Shown: piece after piece, positions 23,628 to 35,305 of the stretch
Position numbering within the stretch: position 1 is the stretch's first letter
How the letters are laid out: every line of letters starts with the position of its first letter
Notes under the pieces: model-generated
What the model was told of the DNA's origin: nothing
The model's input: the letters and a program-made list of their open reading frames with translations, nothing else
The model's database searches: none
From: Mactromeris polynyma
Lineage: Eukaryota > Mollusca > Bivalvia > Venerida > Mactridae
Assembly (NCBI GenBank): GCA_032209605.1
Contig: JASFXZ010000035.1
Coordinates: 1,555,001 to 1,619,000 of the forward strand
Direction of reading: 5' to 3'
DNA length: 64,000 nt
Translations under genes and position numbers: made by a program

Positions 23628-23911
23628 TTTGCTTCAATATAGATCCACGAGTGATTACACTAAAACAGTATATCCACTTGTAAGAATAACACAGCTAATA
23701 GCTTTGGTTTTCTCAATAAATTACAAATTCTTTCGGACTGTAAACAAACACAACCGTTGTCAGTGGCCGCTTACAACCTTTACAATTATTTCGAAAAGTT
23801 TTAATAATTGAATTAATAATTCATTTTGTAGTCATCGATGTGATCTTAAAGACTTATAATGCAATGTTATTATTTTGCACATCGACACAAAACAGTCAAG
23901 ACGTAGGTCTA

Positions 23912-24949
23912 CTAGGGTTGAGTACAAGACTTATTTGCACGAAACAATTCCGTTATATCGGGTATAACTTTGTAAAACATTTCTTGATGATTCATACGAT
24001 AGCACAGATCACACAAGGCTTGCTGATAAACGTCAGCATAATCCACAGAATAATATTGACTCTTTTCCTCTAATCGTTTCGCGTACTCTTCTTTAGATGA
24101 TGTAAGATATGTCAGGTAGCGGCCAAGATGGTTTACTTGGTTAAAATCATCCACACTAATAACTGACCTCTTCGGAAATATTGACGACGATTGATATTGA
24201 AGGCCACCTCGTGTAACAATAAGTATGTCGTATTTGTAATTCTCGAAAAGTTTTTCAGTGTAATAGTAATCGCATAAGGCATTTTCGAAAGCTAAGTAAA
24301 ATGCGTAGGTATTATTCAAAATATCGAAACAGTCATCATGTATTGTCTTTCTCCCACAGTCCCATTCTGTACCGCAGCGACCCAATACTGTAACATCGGT
24401 ATGTTTTTTTAATTCATTAATGTATTCCATTCGTTTGGAATTAGTATTACAATGAGACGTTATTATAATTGCACCCTTTGTCTTATTTTCAGCTATATTT
24501 CGGAAGTTCCTTCTTACAGAAGCATTTCGTTTCTTTATCTCTCCATATGGAAGATGGATGTCCGCGGTCCCTTTATCGTATGTCATTGTCCAATTAAATT
24601 CTCCTTTCAAGTGCGGCATATTGTATGCTCTTGATTTCTCCACCATAGCTTGTGATTCGTGTGCAGCAAAAATCCATATTTGCCCTTTTCGTTTTCTCAA
24701 TCGAAGTTTCCCCAAAATTCGACCATCAAACAATACAGCGTCACTGTCTCTAAATAGCCACTTGTTAAAAGTAATTTCACAATTGTTGTACTTACAGTTA
24801 GAGAAATCTTTAACCTTTGCCTGCCGTCTTTTTCTTAAAACTCCTAAAACATTATACCAAAGAACTAGGTACTTCTTTTGTTCCATCTGTTTGGGTTCTT
24901 TTTGATATACAAACGGTTCTAAAGATATTTGATTATCATATCCATTGAC
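23912..24949 (-). CDS. FUT-B catalytic exon, GT10 alpha-1,3-fucosyltransferase
   Basis: An open catalytic exon of 345 codons plus stop. It begins after a TTTCAG acceptor (24950-24955) in phase 0; the ATG at 24988 lies in the intron and is unlikely to be used. GT10 motifs in order: FNWTMTYDKGTADIHLPYG, TSHCNTNSKRMEYI, VTVLGRCG and FENALCDYYYTEK (the conserved GDP-fucose-binding segment). They are followed by SVISVDDF and the C-terminal helices ending in CDLCYRMNHQEMF. The product should be a type II Golgi membrane enzyme that adds alpha-1,3-linked fucose; whether it acts on N-glycan core or antenna cannot be read from motifs. The signal-anchor exon is at 26239-26348. No disabling mutation is seen. 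Confidence 0.9.
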   Translation of the reverse strand, partial: VNGYDNQISLEPFVYQKEPKQMEQKKYLVLWYNVLGVLRKRRQAKVKDFSNCKYNNCEITFNKWLFRDSDAVLFDGRILGKLRLRKRKGQIWIFAAHESQAMVEKSRAYNMPHLKGEFNWTMTYDKGTADIHLPYGEIKKRNASVRRNFRNIAENKTKGAIIITSHCNTNSKRMEYINELKKHTDVTVLGRCGTEWDCGRKTIHDDCFDILNNTYAFYLAFENALCDYYYTEKLFENYKYDILIVTRGGLQYQSSSIFPKRSVISVDDFNQVNHLGRYLTYLTSSKEEYAKRLEEKSQYYSVDYADVYQQALCDLCYRMNHQEMFYKVIPDITELFRANKSCTQP

Positions 24950-26052
24950 CTGAAAGAATACTTTAAATATGAAGAATTGCGTATACATGTACTAAGCAAA
25001 ACGTGTGGTATTTGAAGGTAACATACGTGACTACGAGGTATTAATTGTATATTGAGTAAATTGGCCAAGCTCAGGATGGAGTAAAAAATAAAGTAGTCGA
25101 ACAGGATTTGTCACATACAAAAGGCGCGCCCATTCCAAGAGCACAATGAGGCATGAACATATACGTACAAGTAGAGAAATGACAAAGCAAAAGGAAAACA
25201 TAAAAAGGTGAATTGATCTGTGAAGGTAAGAGTATCACATAGGAAAGTTCATTCACCAATGCTGTCATTCTCGTCAGCTCTCGGATAACCGTACCTCTTC
25301 GTTACCCTACGAACTTCCTCTAGTGTAAGTCAGGCGGAGCACCATGTGGCAAAATTCAACATTTTGTGCGGTCAAAAATAAATATGTGATTTGAATCCCG
25401 TTTCATCAGAACTCCAGCGTTCACGCCGCCATATTGTTTACATGATATTCGAATGGCATTTCCAAAAGTAGTACCTAACGAACATCCGAGGCACTTGAAG
25501 TAGATGGCCGAGGTTTTCCGAATGGGTAAGCTACGTTATAAAATAATATACCATACGGGAAATCTCAAATAGTATTTCCAGATTTCAAACCGTGTGTCTC
25601 CGTCTTGAGACATTATTTGCAGTACTATGACAGGAAATCAAATCATGTAATTGATTAAAGTATGTCATAAACTCCTTACACATTTGGTAAGGATTGATTT
25701 CATTGCCATTAATAATGATCTTATTTCATAACATTTGATATATGTTTCATTAACAGAGACATTTGACTCCCAAACTCTTCCCTCTAGGCATACGCTATTG
25801 AATGTGACAATATCTGAGATTAAAATATCTCCGACGTACACATATGCTTAACGACACATATTGTCATTCACTGTTCGTAGAATGTGTCGGCTTTTGTAAG
25901 CTAGTTCAAGGTCACTGACAATTTCTGAGTACATGCTACTTCCGGGTCACTAGGTCGACATTAAACTAATATAATGTCATTTTATTCAATGAAATGTAAT
26001 TATACCATATAGCTATCAGGAAAAATAAATTACGCCGATTTAACACTATGTT

Positions 26053-26165
26053 GTAAGTTTATACTGAAAACATATTTTCGAAATTTAATACTCAGTTGTA
26101 AGTTTATACCGAAATCATGTTTTCAAAATTTAACACTCATTTCTAAGTTTATGCCGAAAACATGT
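26053..26165. repeat. Minisatellite, about 46 bp x 3, in FUT-B intron
   Basis: Counterpart of 2658-2830 with one copy fewer. The rest of the intron (24950-26238) aligns with the FUT-A intron and holds no gene. Confidence 0.7.
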
Positions 26166-26238
26166 TTTTATAATATATTATATCGATTCATGCAATATGA
26201 ATGTACAAGCGTCAATATAGTGAGCGTGGAATAATTAC

Positions 26239-26348
26239 ATGTTCTGCCATCTTCACCATTGTCTTGACTACCAGGTAGCGATGTTCCCCCGAAGTGATGA
26301 GCAAGACGAGTACTATCAGCACAAGATATATTCCCCAGTAACAAAGTA
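26239..26348 (-). CDS. FUT-B signal-anchor exon
   Basis: A 110-bp exon with a TTTCAG acceptor and a GTAATT donor. It encodes a hydrophobic segment (GIYLVLIVLVLLITSGEH) that should anchor the enzyme in the Golgi membrane. It enters in phase 1 and leaves in phase 0, joining in frame with the catalytic exon at 24949. It differs from the FUT-A exon by only a few substitutions, including LGIL to WGIY. An upstream initiator exon is needed and not located. Confidence 0.7.
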
Positions 26349-26633
26349 CTGAAACAAAAATGTAAAAAGAAAACCTTTTATTGCTAATAAAAATTCTTGA
26401 CAATTCAAATATGCCGCTTGATATGTTGCGAAATTCGATTATGCTCAATGGTATGCTATCAAAAAGCAATCATATGTCATATATTTATGGCTTTTTATAT
26501 GTATGCGCACTTTTTCAGCATTCAAATACTGTATTTCATCCAACACATAAACTCCATATGGGCACCACAGATTAAAGACACCGTGACCAACGGCTAGCTT
26601 ATTCATAATAAGGGTATAACTAGTGGAAAACTA

Positions 26634-26722
26634 TATCAAGAGAGAATAAGTTGCTACAGGGAAGGCCACGTAATAAGATGGAATACTTCACGGTACAAGT
26701 CAAGAAAGCTAGCAACAAAAGG
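26634..26722 (+). repeat. R1 dispersed repeat, internally deleted copy
   Basis: Orthologous to the copy at 3286-3375, with the same internal deletion. Confidence 0.65.
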
Positions 26723-27286
26723 ACGAAAGGGAGGGGGGGGGGAGAGAAAAACATGAACACTATATCAAGTGAAAGAATTGTCAATGGGGAAAGGTGGATT
26801 TAACATACATGTCATGGAGGTGGCGTAAGAGTTAAGCATTCCCTTTTACTCACATAGTTAATTTAGTAACTGATATTACAAGTACTCTGAAAAGTATTTT
26901 GGGTTTCATTTTGTTTTCAATTTGGGATGTCGTAGATACTATCCTGTGATCACCCTCTCGTGTTTGCGAGAGCTATATAATGGGAAGTGTTCGCTTAATT
27001 TGATGGATTGAAGGGAAATATGAGGCTGGCTGTAGTTTGACCTTGATACATACTTTTGCCACAGACCGTATTGTTGCCCTTAGTCTTTGTATTGTTTACA
27101 TGTCCATTTGTATCTATATAAGAGCGCTGCTATTGTATGTACAACCTTTCATGTAAGTTACGTCATTTCAAGAAAACAAAACATGTGATGACACTATTTG
27201 AAAGCAGGAAACACTATTTATTCCGTATGGTCACTTCGTTTTCATATTGCCACATGGGGAAAACATTGCGTACTGTCTGTACATGG

Positions 27287-27322
27287 TGACGTCACATGTG
27301 ACGTTTTCTGAAAATGACCTCA
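27287..27322. promoter_or_regulatory. CRE-like cluster upstream of FUT-B
   Basis: TGACGTCA at 27287-27294, a TGACGT half site at 27299-27304 and TGACCTCA at 27315-27322 reproduce the spacing seen upstream of FUT-A. The rest of 26725-28205 is non-coding and paralogous to 3376-4990. Confidence 0.35.
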
Positions 27323-28273
27323 CATAATAAAGAGGTTGGCGCTCATTTATTATATTTTTACAGGACTCCTTGTGCACTTCCCGTAGCCGTGCACTTAGAT
27401 GTGGCGTTCCTGCTCAACTTCAATATTGATTATGATACTATTATTGCCTACCATAGTTTCCCAAGTGATGCCTTATGTCAATTAATTCAATATGATTTTA
27501 TTCAATAAGTATTTGCCGTGATTCGCAGCATTTCCATTCACAAAACTTCTCAAACCTGGATTTGCGAATCGATGATTGGCGATCATATTATTTGCGAATT
27601 TAATTCGTTCTTCCACTCCCATTTGATGTCGTTAAAGTTTTACCTTAACGTTAATAACTTCAAAAAATCCATTTCTTTTTCAACTGTATACATTCTCATT
27701 CAACCTTATGGAAATATTGTCATTATTAAGTGGCTTATTAAAATATTAATTTAAATACAATTGAGATACAATCAAATATAACAGTAAGCGACGGTTTAAA
27801 ATAATTGCACAACTAACCCCCAGGGTTAACATAAATTTGTATATATTAAAGTGTTGCATGCACGTCACATAGGCATTTTCTTAAACCCGAGAATTAGAAC
27901 TATACAAGGATTGTACAAATAAATCTTTAACATTTAAGAAAGCTGCTAACCGTTCGAGCGAGTAATTTTGGAATAGTTAAACCATAAAGCGTAAGGCCCA
28001 ATCGAATATATACATGTATTATATAACTGACTAAAATACTTCCGACGTTGCTATTGTGTATATCTTATTTCAGACAACATTTAACATGTAATCGGAGGAG
28101 TTGTGTTGTGTAAACAATATCCCGATGGCGCAACAAAAACTTACGTATGATTTTTATGACACAGTCATAGCGGATTAACTATACTTTGGATATGTTTAAT
28201 TAAGCTTATGTATACTTTATAGTGGTCTTTATTTGCGCACTTCATTTGATTATATAAAATGTAAAAAAAATTA

Positions 28274-28510
28274 TTAAAGAGAGAATAAGTTGCTACAGGA
28301 GACACCCCATACTCAAAACTAGGCCTTCCCACACTGACCTCCGGGGAAACATCAGGCATTGATGAGGTGCACGGGTAAATAAGCAAGGATACAGGGGCGC
28401 AAGGAATGGCCTTGCCGACCATAAATGACAACTGAGGAGAATTAAGGAGGACGAACAGGGGGAATTTAATAGATGGAATGCATCACGGAACTAGTCAAGA
28501 GCTAGCTACA
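28274..28510 (+). repeat. R1 dispersed repeat, fullest copy
   Basis: It begins GAGAGAATAAGTTGCTACAGG. It passes through CCGGGGAAAC, GGGGCGCAAGGAATGGCC and ACAACTGAGGAGAATTAA, and ends after GTCAAGAGCTAGCTACAATA. Other copies lie at 36388-36610, 57694-57890 and, on the minus strand, 30660-30897. There is no ORF and no clear tRNA promoter, so its class (SINE or MITE) is open. Confidence 0.75.
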
Positions 28511-28554
28511 ATAGACTGAAAGTATTCTATTTATGTCAGTTTTTCCAGCTTGTA

Positions 28555-28855
28555 CCATCTCAATATGTCAGCTTTGATTTCGGGAAGTCATGGGTTCGAT
28601 CCCCGACTGTGTAATCAATATCTTGTGCTGTATCTGAGTCATGGCTGAAACTAGTAGAAAGGTACTTAATAAATCGAAAACAATGTGTTGGGTATAGAAG
28701 TATACTTAAAGCTGCTTCTCAATGATATATACTTGGACCAAATCTGTTTTCATCAACGATATTCTCTTTTTTGTAAGTGATTTTGATTTGGTTGAATACA
28801 GGTTTAAAGTAGTAATCCGTAGACCCGGGTTCGATTCCCGGTAGCGCCATTGACC
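28555..28855 (+). repeat. SINE or tRNA-derived fragments
   Basis: Two B-box-like segments are visible: GGGTTCGATCCCC near 28591-28603 and GGGTTCGATTCCCGGTAGCG near 28829-28848. The second is followed by CCA-like bases, as in a tRNA 3' half. Neither has a matching 5' half, so these are not functional tRNA genes. Confidence 0.45.
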
Positions 28856-29129
28856 GATTTTTCGTGTTCCACAAACATGACTTTAATTTAACATGTAGAA
28901 ATAGAATAAGTTAAAACAGTAAAGAACTGAAAGTATCAAACACAGTTAAAGTACACATCAGAATAAATCCACGGTGTCCCCGAAATTCACATGTTTCTTA
29001 AATACATACACTACAAGCCCTGGGGACGCCCCTGATTTGTTGTGGATATTTTTATACAATAACACCCGTAGTCTTTTATATGAAACGCTGACATTGACTC
29101 AACGTTAATACAAATGTTCATTAATACTA

Positions 29130-29584
29130 TAGGGATGTCAACGAATATTCGGATATTCGAATATTCGTTTGTACGTACGTATATTCGAATACTGATTCGG
29201 AATTAGAATATTCGAAAAATATTTTCAAATATAAAAGCTGAATGCAAGTGTATTGAATTTCAATGATAGGCATTAGCGCATTGAATGACATTTTACGCGT
29301 GAAAATAGTATCTGCAGGTCTTAATTGACATGTCTTTTTTTATATTTGGGGGAAAGAGAGATAAAACACTCTGGTGATGACACGAAGGCCCTGAAAATAC
29401 TAGTCATCGTGGGGTTTTTACAACTTAAGTGATCAGCTAAAACAAACAATTGATAAGAATAAAGTTAAACTTCGAGTTTCAAATGTAATATTATTAGATA
29501 AGACGATGTTCGAATATTCGAATATTCGTTCGGAAGGTTGACCGAATATACGAATACCAAAATTGCCATTCGTTGACATCACTA
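29130..29584. mobile_element. hAT-like MITE with ATTCG-rich arms
   Basis: The ends TAGGGATGTCAACGAAT and ATTCGTTGACATCACTA are inverted complements apart from two bases. The arms are rich in overlapping CGAATATTCG palindromes. The flanking segment TATGAAACGC..ATGTTCATTAA occurs before this element and again after it (29586-29640), so element plus flank were tandemly duplicated. Confidence 0.65.
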
Positions 29585-29641
29585 GTCTTTCATATGAAAC
29601 GCAGACATTTACTCAACGTTAATAAAAATGTTCATTAAAGG

Positions 29642-29735
29642 TAGGGATGTCAACGAATGAAAATTTTGGTATTCGAATATTCGGTCAACCTTCCGAACGA
29701 ATATTCGAATATCCGAATGTTCGTTGGCATCCCTA
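29642..29735. mobile_element. 94-bp hAT-like MITE, near-perfect hairpin
   Basis: TAGGGATGTCAACGAA at the left pairs with TTCGTTGGCATCCCTA at the right. The interior equals, in inverted order, the right part of the element ending at 29584. It is probably a deletion derivative produced by the tandem duplication. Confidence 0.7.
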
Positions 29736-30659
29736 ATAAATAGTAACTGTTTATCTTTACTCACCAGGAGTCTGCCTGGAGCGCTTTTTGGTTGGAGTTT
29801 TCGCTTCCCGCATGTAATTTCCCAATTTCTTCATTGTTTTAATCACTTTGTCGGAAAAAAATGTTACTATATATTATCAATGATTATTAACTTAATAGTT
29901 TAAGTTTCTACAATCTCCTTCTGTTACGATTACTAAATTGGTCTACAATGCAAAGGTTATTCGTGTAGGTAACAATTTGATCTCTCTTAGGTTATAAGAT
30001 TTTCTTTAAATATTTATGTTAGAGATATATTGAATGTTGGCTTACTTTTGCCAGCTTTTAATTACATAACACTTATCTAAAATACATTGTCCGTTCTGAA
30101 AACCTAGGGGATTAAGTGGGTAAGTGGTGACAGTGGTTAGTGTTCTTAATATATATATTTCAATTTGTCTTTAATTTAAATTCCATTTCCCTATCACTAG
30201 TATCTAAGAATTGTTTAATTATTAACTACATTATCCGGTTGTCTCTACTTTACATTTAGTTAGTAATTTGATATTTTATGGTTATTCACATTCTGATATT
30301 AATAATAAAGTTACTGGGAGCAAGGTCCGTATAAGGCTGCTTGTTCCTTCGTGCTGGATTAATTACAGTGTGTCTGCTGTTATGTACGTAATGGTTGATT
30401 GCTTTTAATGAAATAGTTACTGCCTACTTAGTCAATGTATGTAGATATGTTGGAAATCAATGACTATATAGCGATTAAGTGTGAGGTCAGCTAGCTGTTA
30501 AATCGATTTAAACCCCCAGTAGTTGTACTGAAAGTTCCAATGCTGTAATTCGCTGTATGGTTATCATTTCTGTTTGTGTTTTGAATGTATGTTATGTTTC
30601 CCTTTCCCCTATCCAATGCTTTCACCTTATATAGTGTTTAGGTTTTTTTCTGCCTATTG
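29736..30659. other. Non-coding; first part paralogous to unit A
   Basis: The part up to about 30118 aligns with 11480-12350 (shared TCACTTTGTCGGAAA and GAAAACCTAGGGGATTAAGTGG). No gene is recognised. Confidence 0.5.
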
Positions 30660-30897
30660 TTGCCAGCTGCCTTGATTTGTCCTATGATCTTTTCCATCCA
30701 TTAACCCCCCGCCCCCTTCACTGTTTGTCCTCTTTGATTCTCCTAGTTATTCCTTATGGTCTCTCAGGCCATTCATTGTGCCTCTGTTCCCTAACGTATA
30801 TACCCTTTAACCTCATCAAGTGCCTTATGCTTTATGAATTGTTGGCACTGTGTCGGCACTGTCTATTGTATGTGGCGTCCCTGTAGCAACTTATTAT
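30660..30897 (-). repeat. R1 dispersed repeat, minus-strand copy
   Basis: Read on the minus strand it gives AGATAATAAGTTGCTACAGG, CACAATGAATGGCCTGAG and AAAGAGGACAAACAG, matching the other R1 copies. The ORF at 30677-30886 is a by-product. Confidence 0.7.
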
Positions 30898-31198
30898 CTC
30901 TCTTTTACTATCAGACAATTTTTCATGCCAAGATATTTATTTGGTATGAACATTTTCACGATACTTATCTAGTTAATAAAGTAGTTAAATAGTTTCTTTA
31001 AATTGGTAACCCCATACGTTTCTAGATTAATATGTAGTTAACTGGTGGCAGAAGTATGCCACCATAATATTCATATTTCTTTTACAAATTATAACCTAAG
31101 AGCATGAAACACCCTCAGAAATAAGCATTTTCCGCACACACATATCCTATAATTTGATTTAATATTCAATGATCATTTTCACTTTTTAATTGACAACA

Positions 31199-34100
31199 GG
31201 GGTGGTATTCACGAAACATCTTAAGTTTTACCTTAAGATTATCCTTATCCTTGTTTTCTTTTTTTCCTTAGTTAAAGATAAGGAAATCTTTAACCTTAAG
31301 AATTTCCTCAGTGCCACTTAAGGATTTCCTTGGCAAAGGAAAGCCTTAACTTTAAGGAAAATATTTATTTCATCTAAGGAAAATCTTAAAGTGGTTGTAT
31401 TGCAAATTGGAATTTCCACGATCTAAAAATAGTAACGGAAGTCGACAAGTGCGTTTTATCAACGTTTGCCGTTACGATGTCGTAACTTCGACGGCAATTT
31501 AATCATTTTCAACAGATAAACATTGTTTCGATTACGTTTGGGACGAAGTGTTAATGACGTGTACGAAGTTTCACGAGAGTGAATCGCTTAAATGTGCGAA
31601 ATGTAAACTGAATGCCTTCGCTTCGTCAATTTGACTCAGGTAATCGCCTTTTTCTCATTCCTTTCAAAGATAGATCTACATCATTCTCACACTTGTTGTG
31701 ACATCTTGAATTTACGTTTTTTACTTCAACACCTGTCACTTTCAAGGGAGAATACTCCTACATTGTCTTCACTGACACGTCAAGAAAGCGCAAAATTTAC
31801 GTAAATAATTTCATTTACGTTCGTCTACAAAGAACTTAAATCAGTCATAAAACATAAAATTATCTTTTCTGCCATCAATTTTGTTTTGTTGATACATGTA
31901 TAAACATTTTAAAATGTGTGTATAATAATTATTTTCAGGTATGTACACATGACCTGTTGGTTAATTGGAGTGGACACAGGAAAACCATCGATATAAAATA
32001 AAGATTACAGAGAAATAGTGACCAGCTAATGGGAAATAATCAACAAATCTGTCGTTATACCAACATTAGAGTGAATATGAGAAGACTGTTATTGACTTTG
32101 TGATATGCAAATTTAAATGTTAAAGCTTTAAGGCGATATTGCTCTGTACAGATAATGCTAATGATTTTGTCCACTTGTTAATAAGTGTGTAGCAAAAGTG
32201 GTGGTACTTTCCACAACCATCTCAAAAGGTCTTAATTGTGATTCTTCGGTTATCTTTTACTGAAAATAAAAGGATTTGCATTTCTTGGATATATGCATAT
32301 TAATAATCTACAACCATTACATGTAATGTACAGTTTAAACATTATCATGAATTCTCATAAAGATTGTTTATGCTAGTTTTGTGCATGAAAATAGAATGAT
32401 TTAATAACATCAGGGACCATATTTTATAGTGTGTTCCAGATGAAATGAAAAATGGAATAATTTAGTCGTTTCTAAAATTTTATATGTTATATAATTTATC
32501 TGTTATTACTAACAGAATGTATTCAAAAACTGCTTAGAATTATTGTTTTGTAGAAGTATTTTAACTACTATTTATGATCAAACTGTAGATCAGTTAACCT
32601 ATCCTTGGTATACATAACATGTAACATATATGGTGCACAATACATGCAATACATTAATGAAGATATTGAAATAATTACACAATTCTCAAATCAACAAGAT
32701 TGCATATATGCACATGCTGTCTCAGTGCCTGTAGTACCTTCATCTGCAAGTGAAGATTTGTTATTCATTCATTTTTTAATTGTAAGAACCCATTCAAAGT
32801 GACACAATTTCATGTTGTGCTTGAACATTTGTATTGCACCAAACACAATCATATGTTTACTTTATTGTTTCTTCACATATTATCAAAAAATGGAATAAGC
32901 ATTATCAGTTGGTTCTTCATGTAGATGTAATTAAGTCATTGTAATGCAGGAAATGTGAAGAAAAACACTAAATGTGTATTCCATAGTAGATCTTTTTGTA
33001 CTGGCAATAAATAATTTTTATTTAATTTAATGCCATTAGTACTGGTAATGTCTATTACCTGCCAAACAAAATAACCACATAAAAACAAGGTTGAACTCCA
33101 AATATAAGTAGAACACAAACAAATATTTGTTCTAAATTTAAAGTCTATTTATTACATATTATAATTAATGATCCAATTATTTCACAAGCAAGAAGCTATA
33201 TAGCCATCCAACATTATTTCATCTATACAGGTACATTTAAACAAAATATGGCTGTGGTTTTCAACAGTTATAACATTGTCGTTGAATCTCCAGTACAATA
33301 CAATCATGATATAAATATCATGAAGAACGTTGAAACTTAGTGAATGGATGTATTACACTTGTGTTTTGTCTGATCAACTCTTTATTGGAATAGTGTTGGT
33401 TGACTGTTGATATTCAAACACAATATCTGCAGGGAAAACATTAACATGATAAGTACAAACACAACTGAACTATATGTTATGATCTATGGTTAAACTTTAT
33501 TTGCTATAAGACGGATCTAATATGGTTTTTTATTGTTTTTATAAGACTTGTTAATACATTCAATAAATCTCATGGAATATCCATATTTCTCAAATTGTAG
33601 ATAATTATACAATGTCTTTGATAAGTTCCCAGTATCCACATATTGAATTTAAAAAACATCAATATTTAACAACATTACCCGTGTCCGTCGGATTCAACAT
33701 GTACACAATACTACAATGCATCTTGTACTATTAATCTAGTCTTTCTATATGAAGTACGAAGCAGTCAACGATCCAACAAATTAACGTTCGAACACCTTCA
33801 CAAGAATGTTAATTACTACGTGAAATGATGAATACTCATGCCTGTAAGATGGCATTCGCAGCTAATGTTGTATCTTCAAGAAAAATATCCAAGAACAAAT
33901 AAAACATTTTCCATTTTTCCTTATCTGTCACAGTGTCAGTTTCAACACAACACAATTCGCGAAAACGCATGACACAACGCAGTGGAACGTATTATATCCT
34001 TTCAAACGATGATACAACTTCATTGTATAATCCTGTGTTTATCCATGATGATTGATGATTGAAATAGTTCAGTTCCAATTCTTCCGAGCATCAAAAACGA

Positions 34101-34542
34101 CCTAATATCAACGAACACAATAACAAATACTGAGCGTCTCTGTGCGTCCATTTCAACGTCAATGTTTACGTCTACATTAAGCATCTTCGTTAGACTAAAA
34201 AATACCTGCGTCTACTTGGGGAATGTACAGTTAACGCGTTATAACATTAATAAGTAGTTCATTGCGATGTATATTGGTCTATTGTACTCGAATCTTCACA
34301 CATACGCCATTTTTAAGATTTTCCTTTTCTACTTTAAGGAAGGTGGAAGCTACCTTATCTTTTAAGGGAAAAAAAAGGCATAAAAAAGGAAAATCTTAAG
34401 ATAAGACGTTTAGTGAATACCACTTAAGTATTTTCTTAATATTTAAGGAAAATCTTGTGAGATCTTCCTTAAATGTAATATTTTCCTTAATATTACATTT
34501 AAGGAAGATCTTAACCTTAAGATGTTTCGTGAATACCACCCC
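31199..34542. mobile_element. 3.34 kb TIR element, Harbinger-like ends, no transposase
   Basis: Both ends carry the same 27-bp inverted terminus starting GGGGTGGTATTCACGAAACA. Subterminal zones are rich in CTTAAG/CCTTAA and can fold back on themselves. The paralogous site in unit A (19768-19785) is uninterrupted, which proves insertion after duplication. I find no clear target duplication and no transposase; the small ORFs inside have no motif. GGGG-starting ends with CTTAAG-rich arms resemble PIF/Harbinger-type invertebrate elements, but this is only a resemblance. A decayed relative is at 43240-43485. Confidence 0.75.
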
Positions 34543-35305
34543 AGTTGCATAATTCAGAAAGGGATTTTAATGGAATGATGAATTTTATTTGTAAACATTG
34601 TGTTACTGTTGTAGCGCATGAGTCACGATTGGTTCTATTTTTATTATAATCCTGTTTAGTTTTGTGATGTGTGTTAAGGTATATTGAAATTACGTTTGTT
34701 TGTATGTACATTTGATAAACAGAACAGAACAGGAAAAGATTAGTTTGGATTTTTCCAAGGCTCCTCCATACAATATATGTAAAATAAATTGTCAAAGTAC
34801 AAACAAAATAGCAAATTTGTCAAGTAAAGTTTTGATCAAATAAAAACAAAAAACATTTATGAAAACATGATAATGATTCACATTAATATAATGAGTGTGA
34901 GAGTGACATTAACAGTTGAAGGAATTCAATAAAACATCACACATATGAGTCCATGTATCTTTTTCTAAAAAGTCTATATTTATTACAGATCAAAATAACA
35001 TGAAATTCGTCAAATTTAAAAATACATTTTAAATAGTCATTTTAATTAGCCGTCATTTTAACGTTTAACTAAATATTTTGTACTGTATTGAATATAATAA
35101 AACTTTGAAAAAATCTTTTGTTTAATTTAATTTTGCGACGATGTGCACTTTGCATCAGTAAATAAATATCGATGTATTTGAAAGCAAGTAATCCAGGTGT
35201 TCATATTAATTCATTTCGTAATCATCGACGTCATATTAAAGACTTATACTACTATACTGTCCTTATTTTGCTCATCGACACAGAAAAGGTCAAGACGTAG
35301 GTTTG
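34543..35305. other. Non-coding, paralogous to 19770-20960 and FUT 3' flank
   Basis: It contains the single diverged unit (34782-34822) related to the 28-bp array of unit A. From about 35205 it aligns with the FUT-B 3' flank (23815-23911). Confidence 0.6.

Noticed and set aside
28803..28855. tRNA gene
   Set aside because: Only the TpsiC arm and 3' end are present; no matching 5' half upstream.
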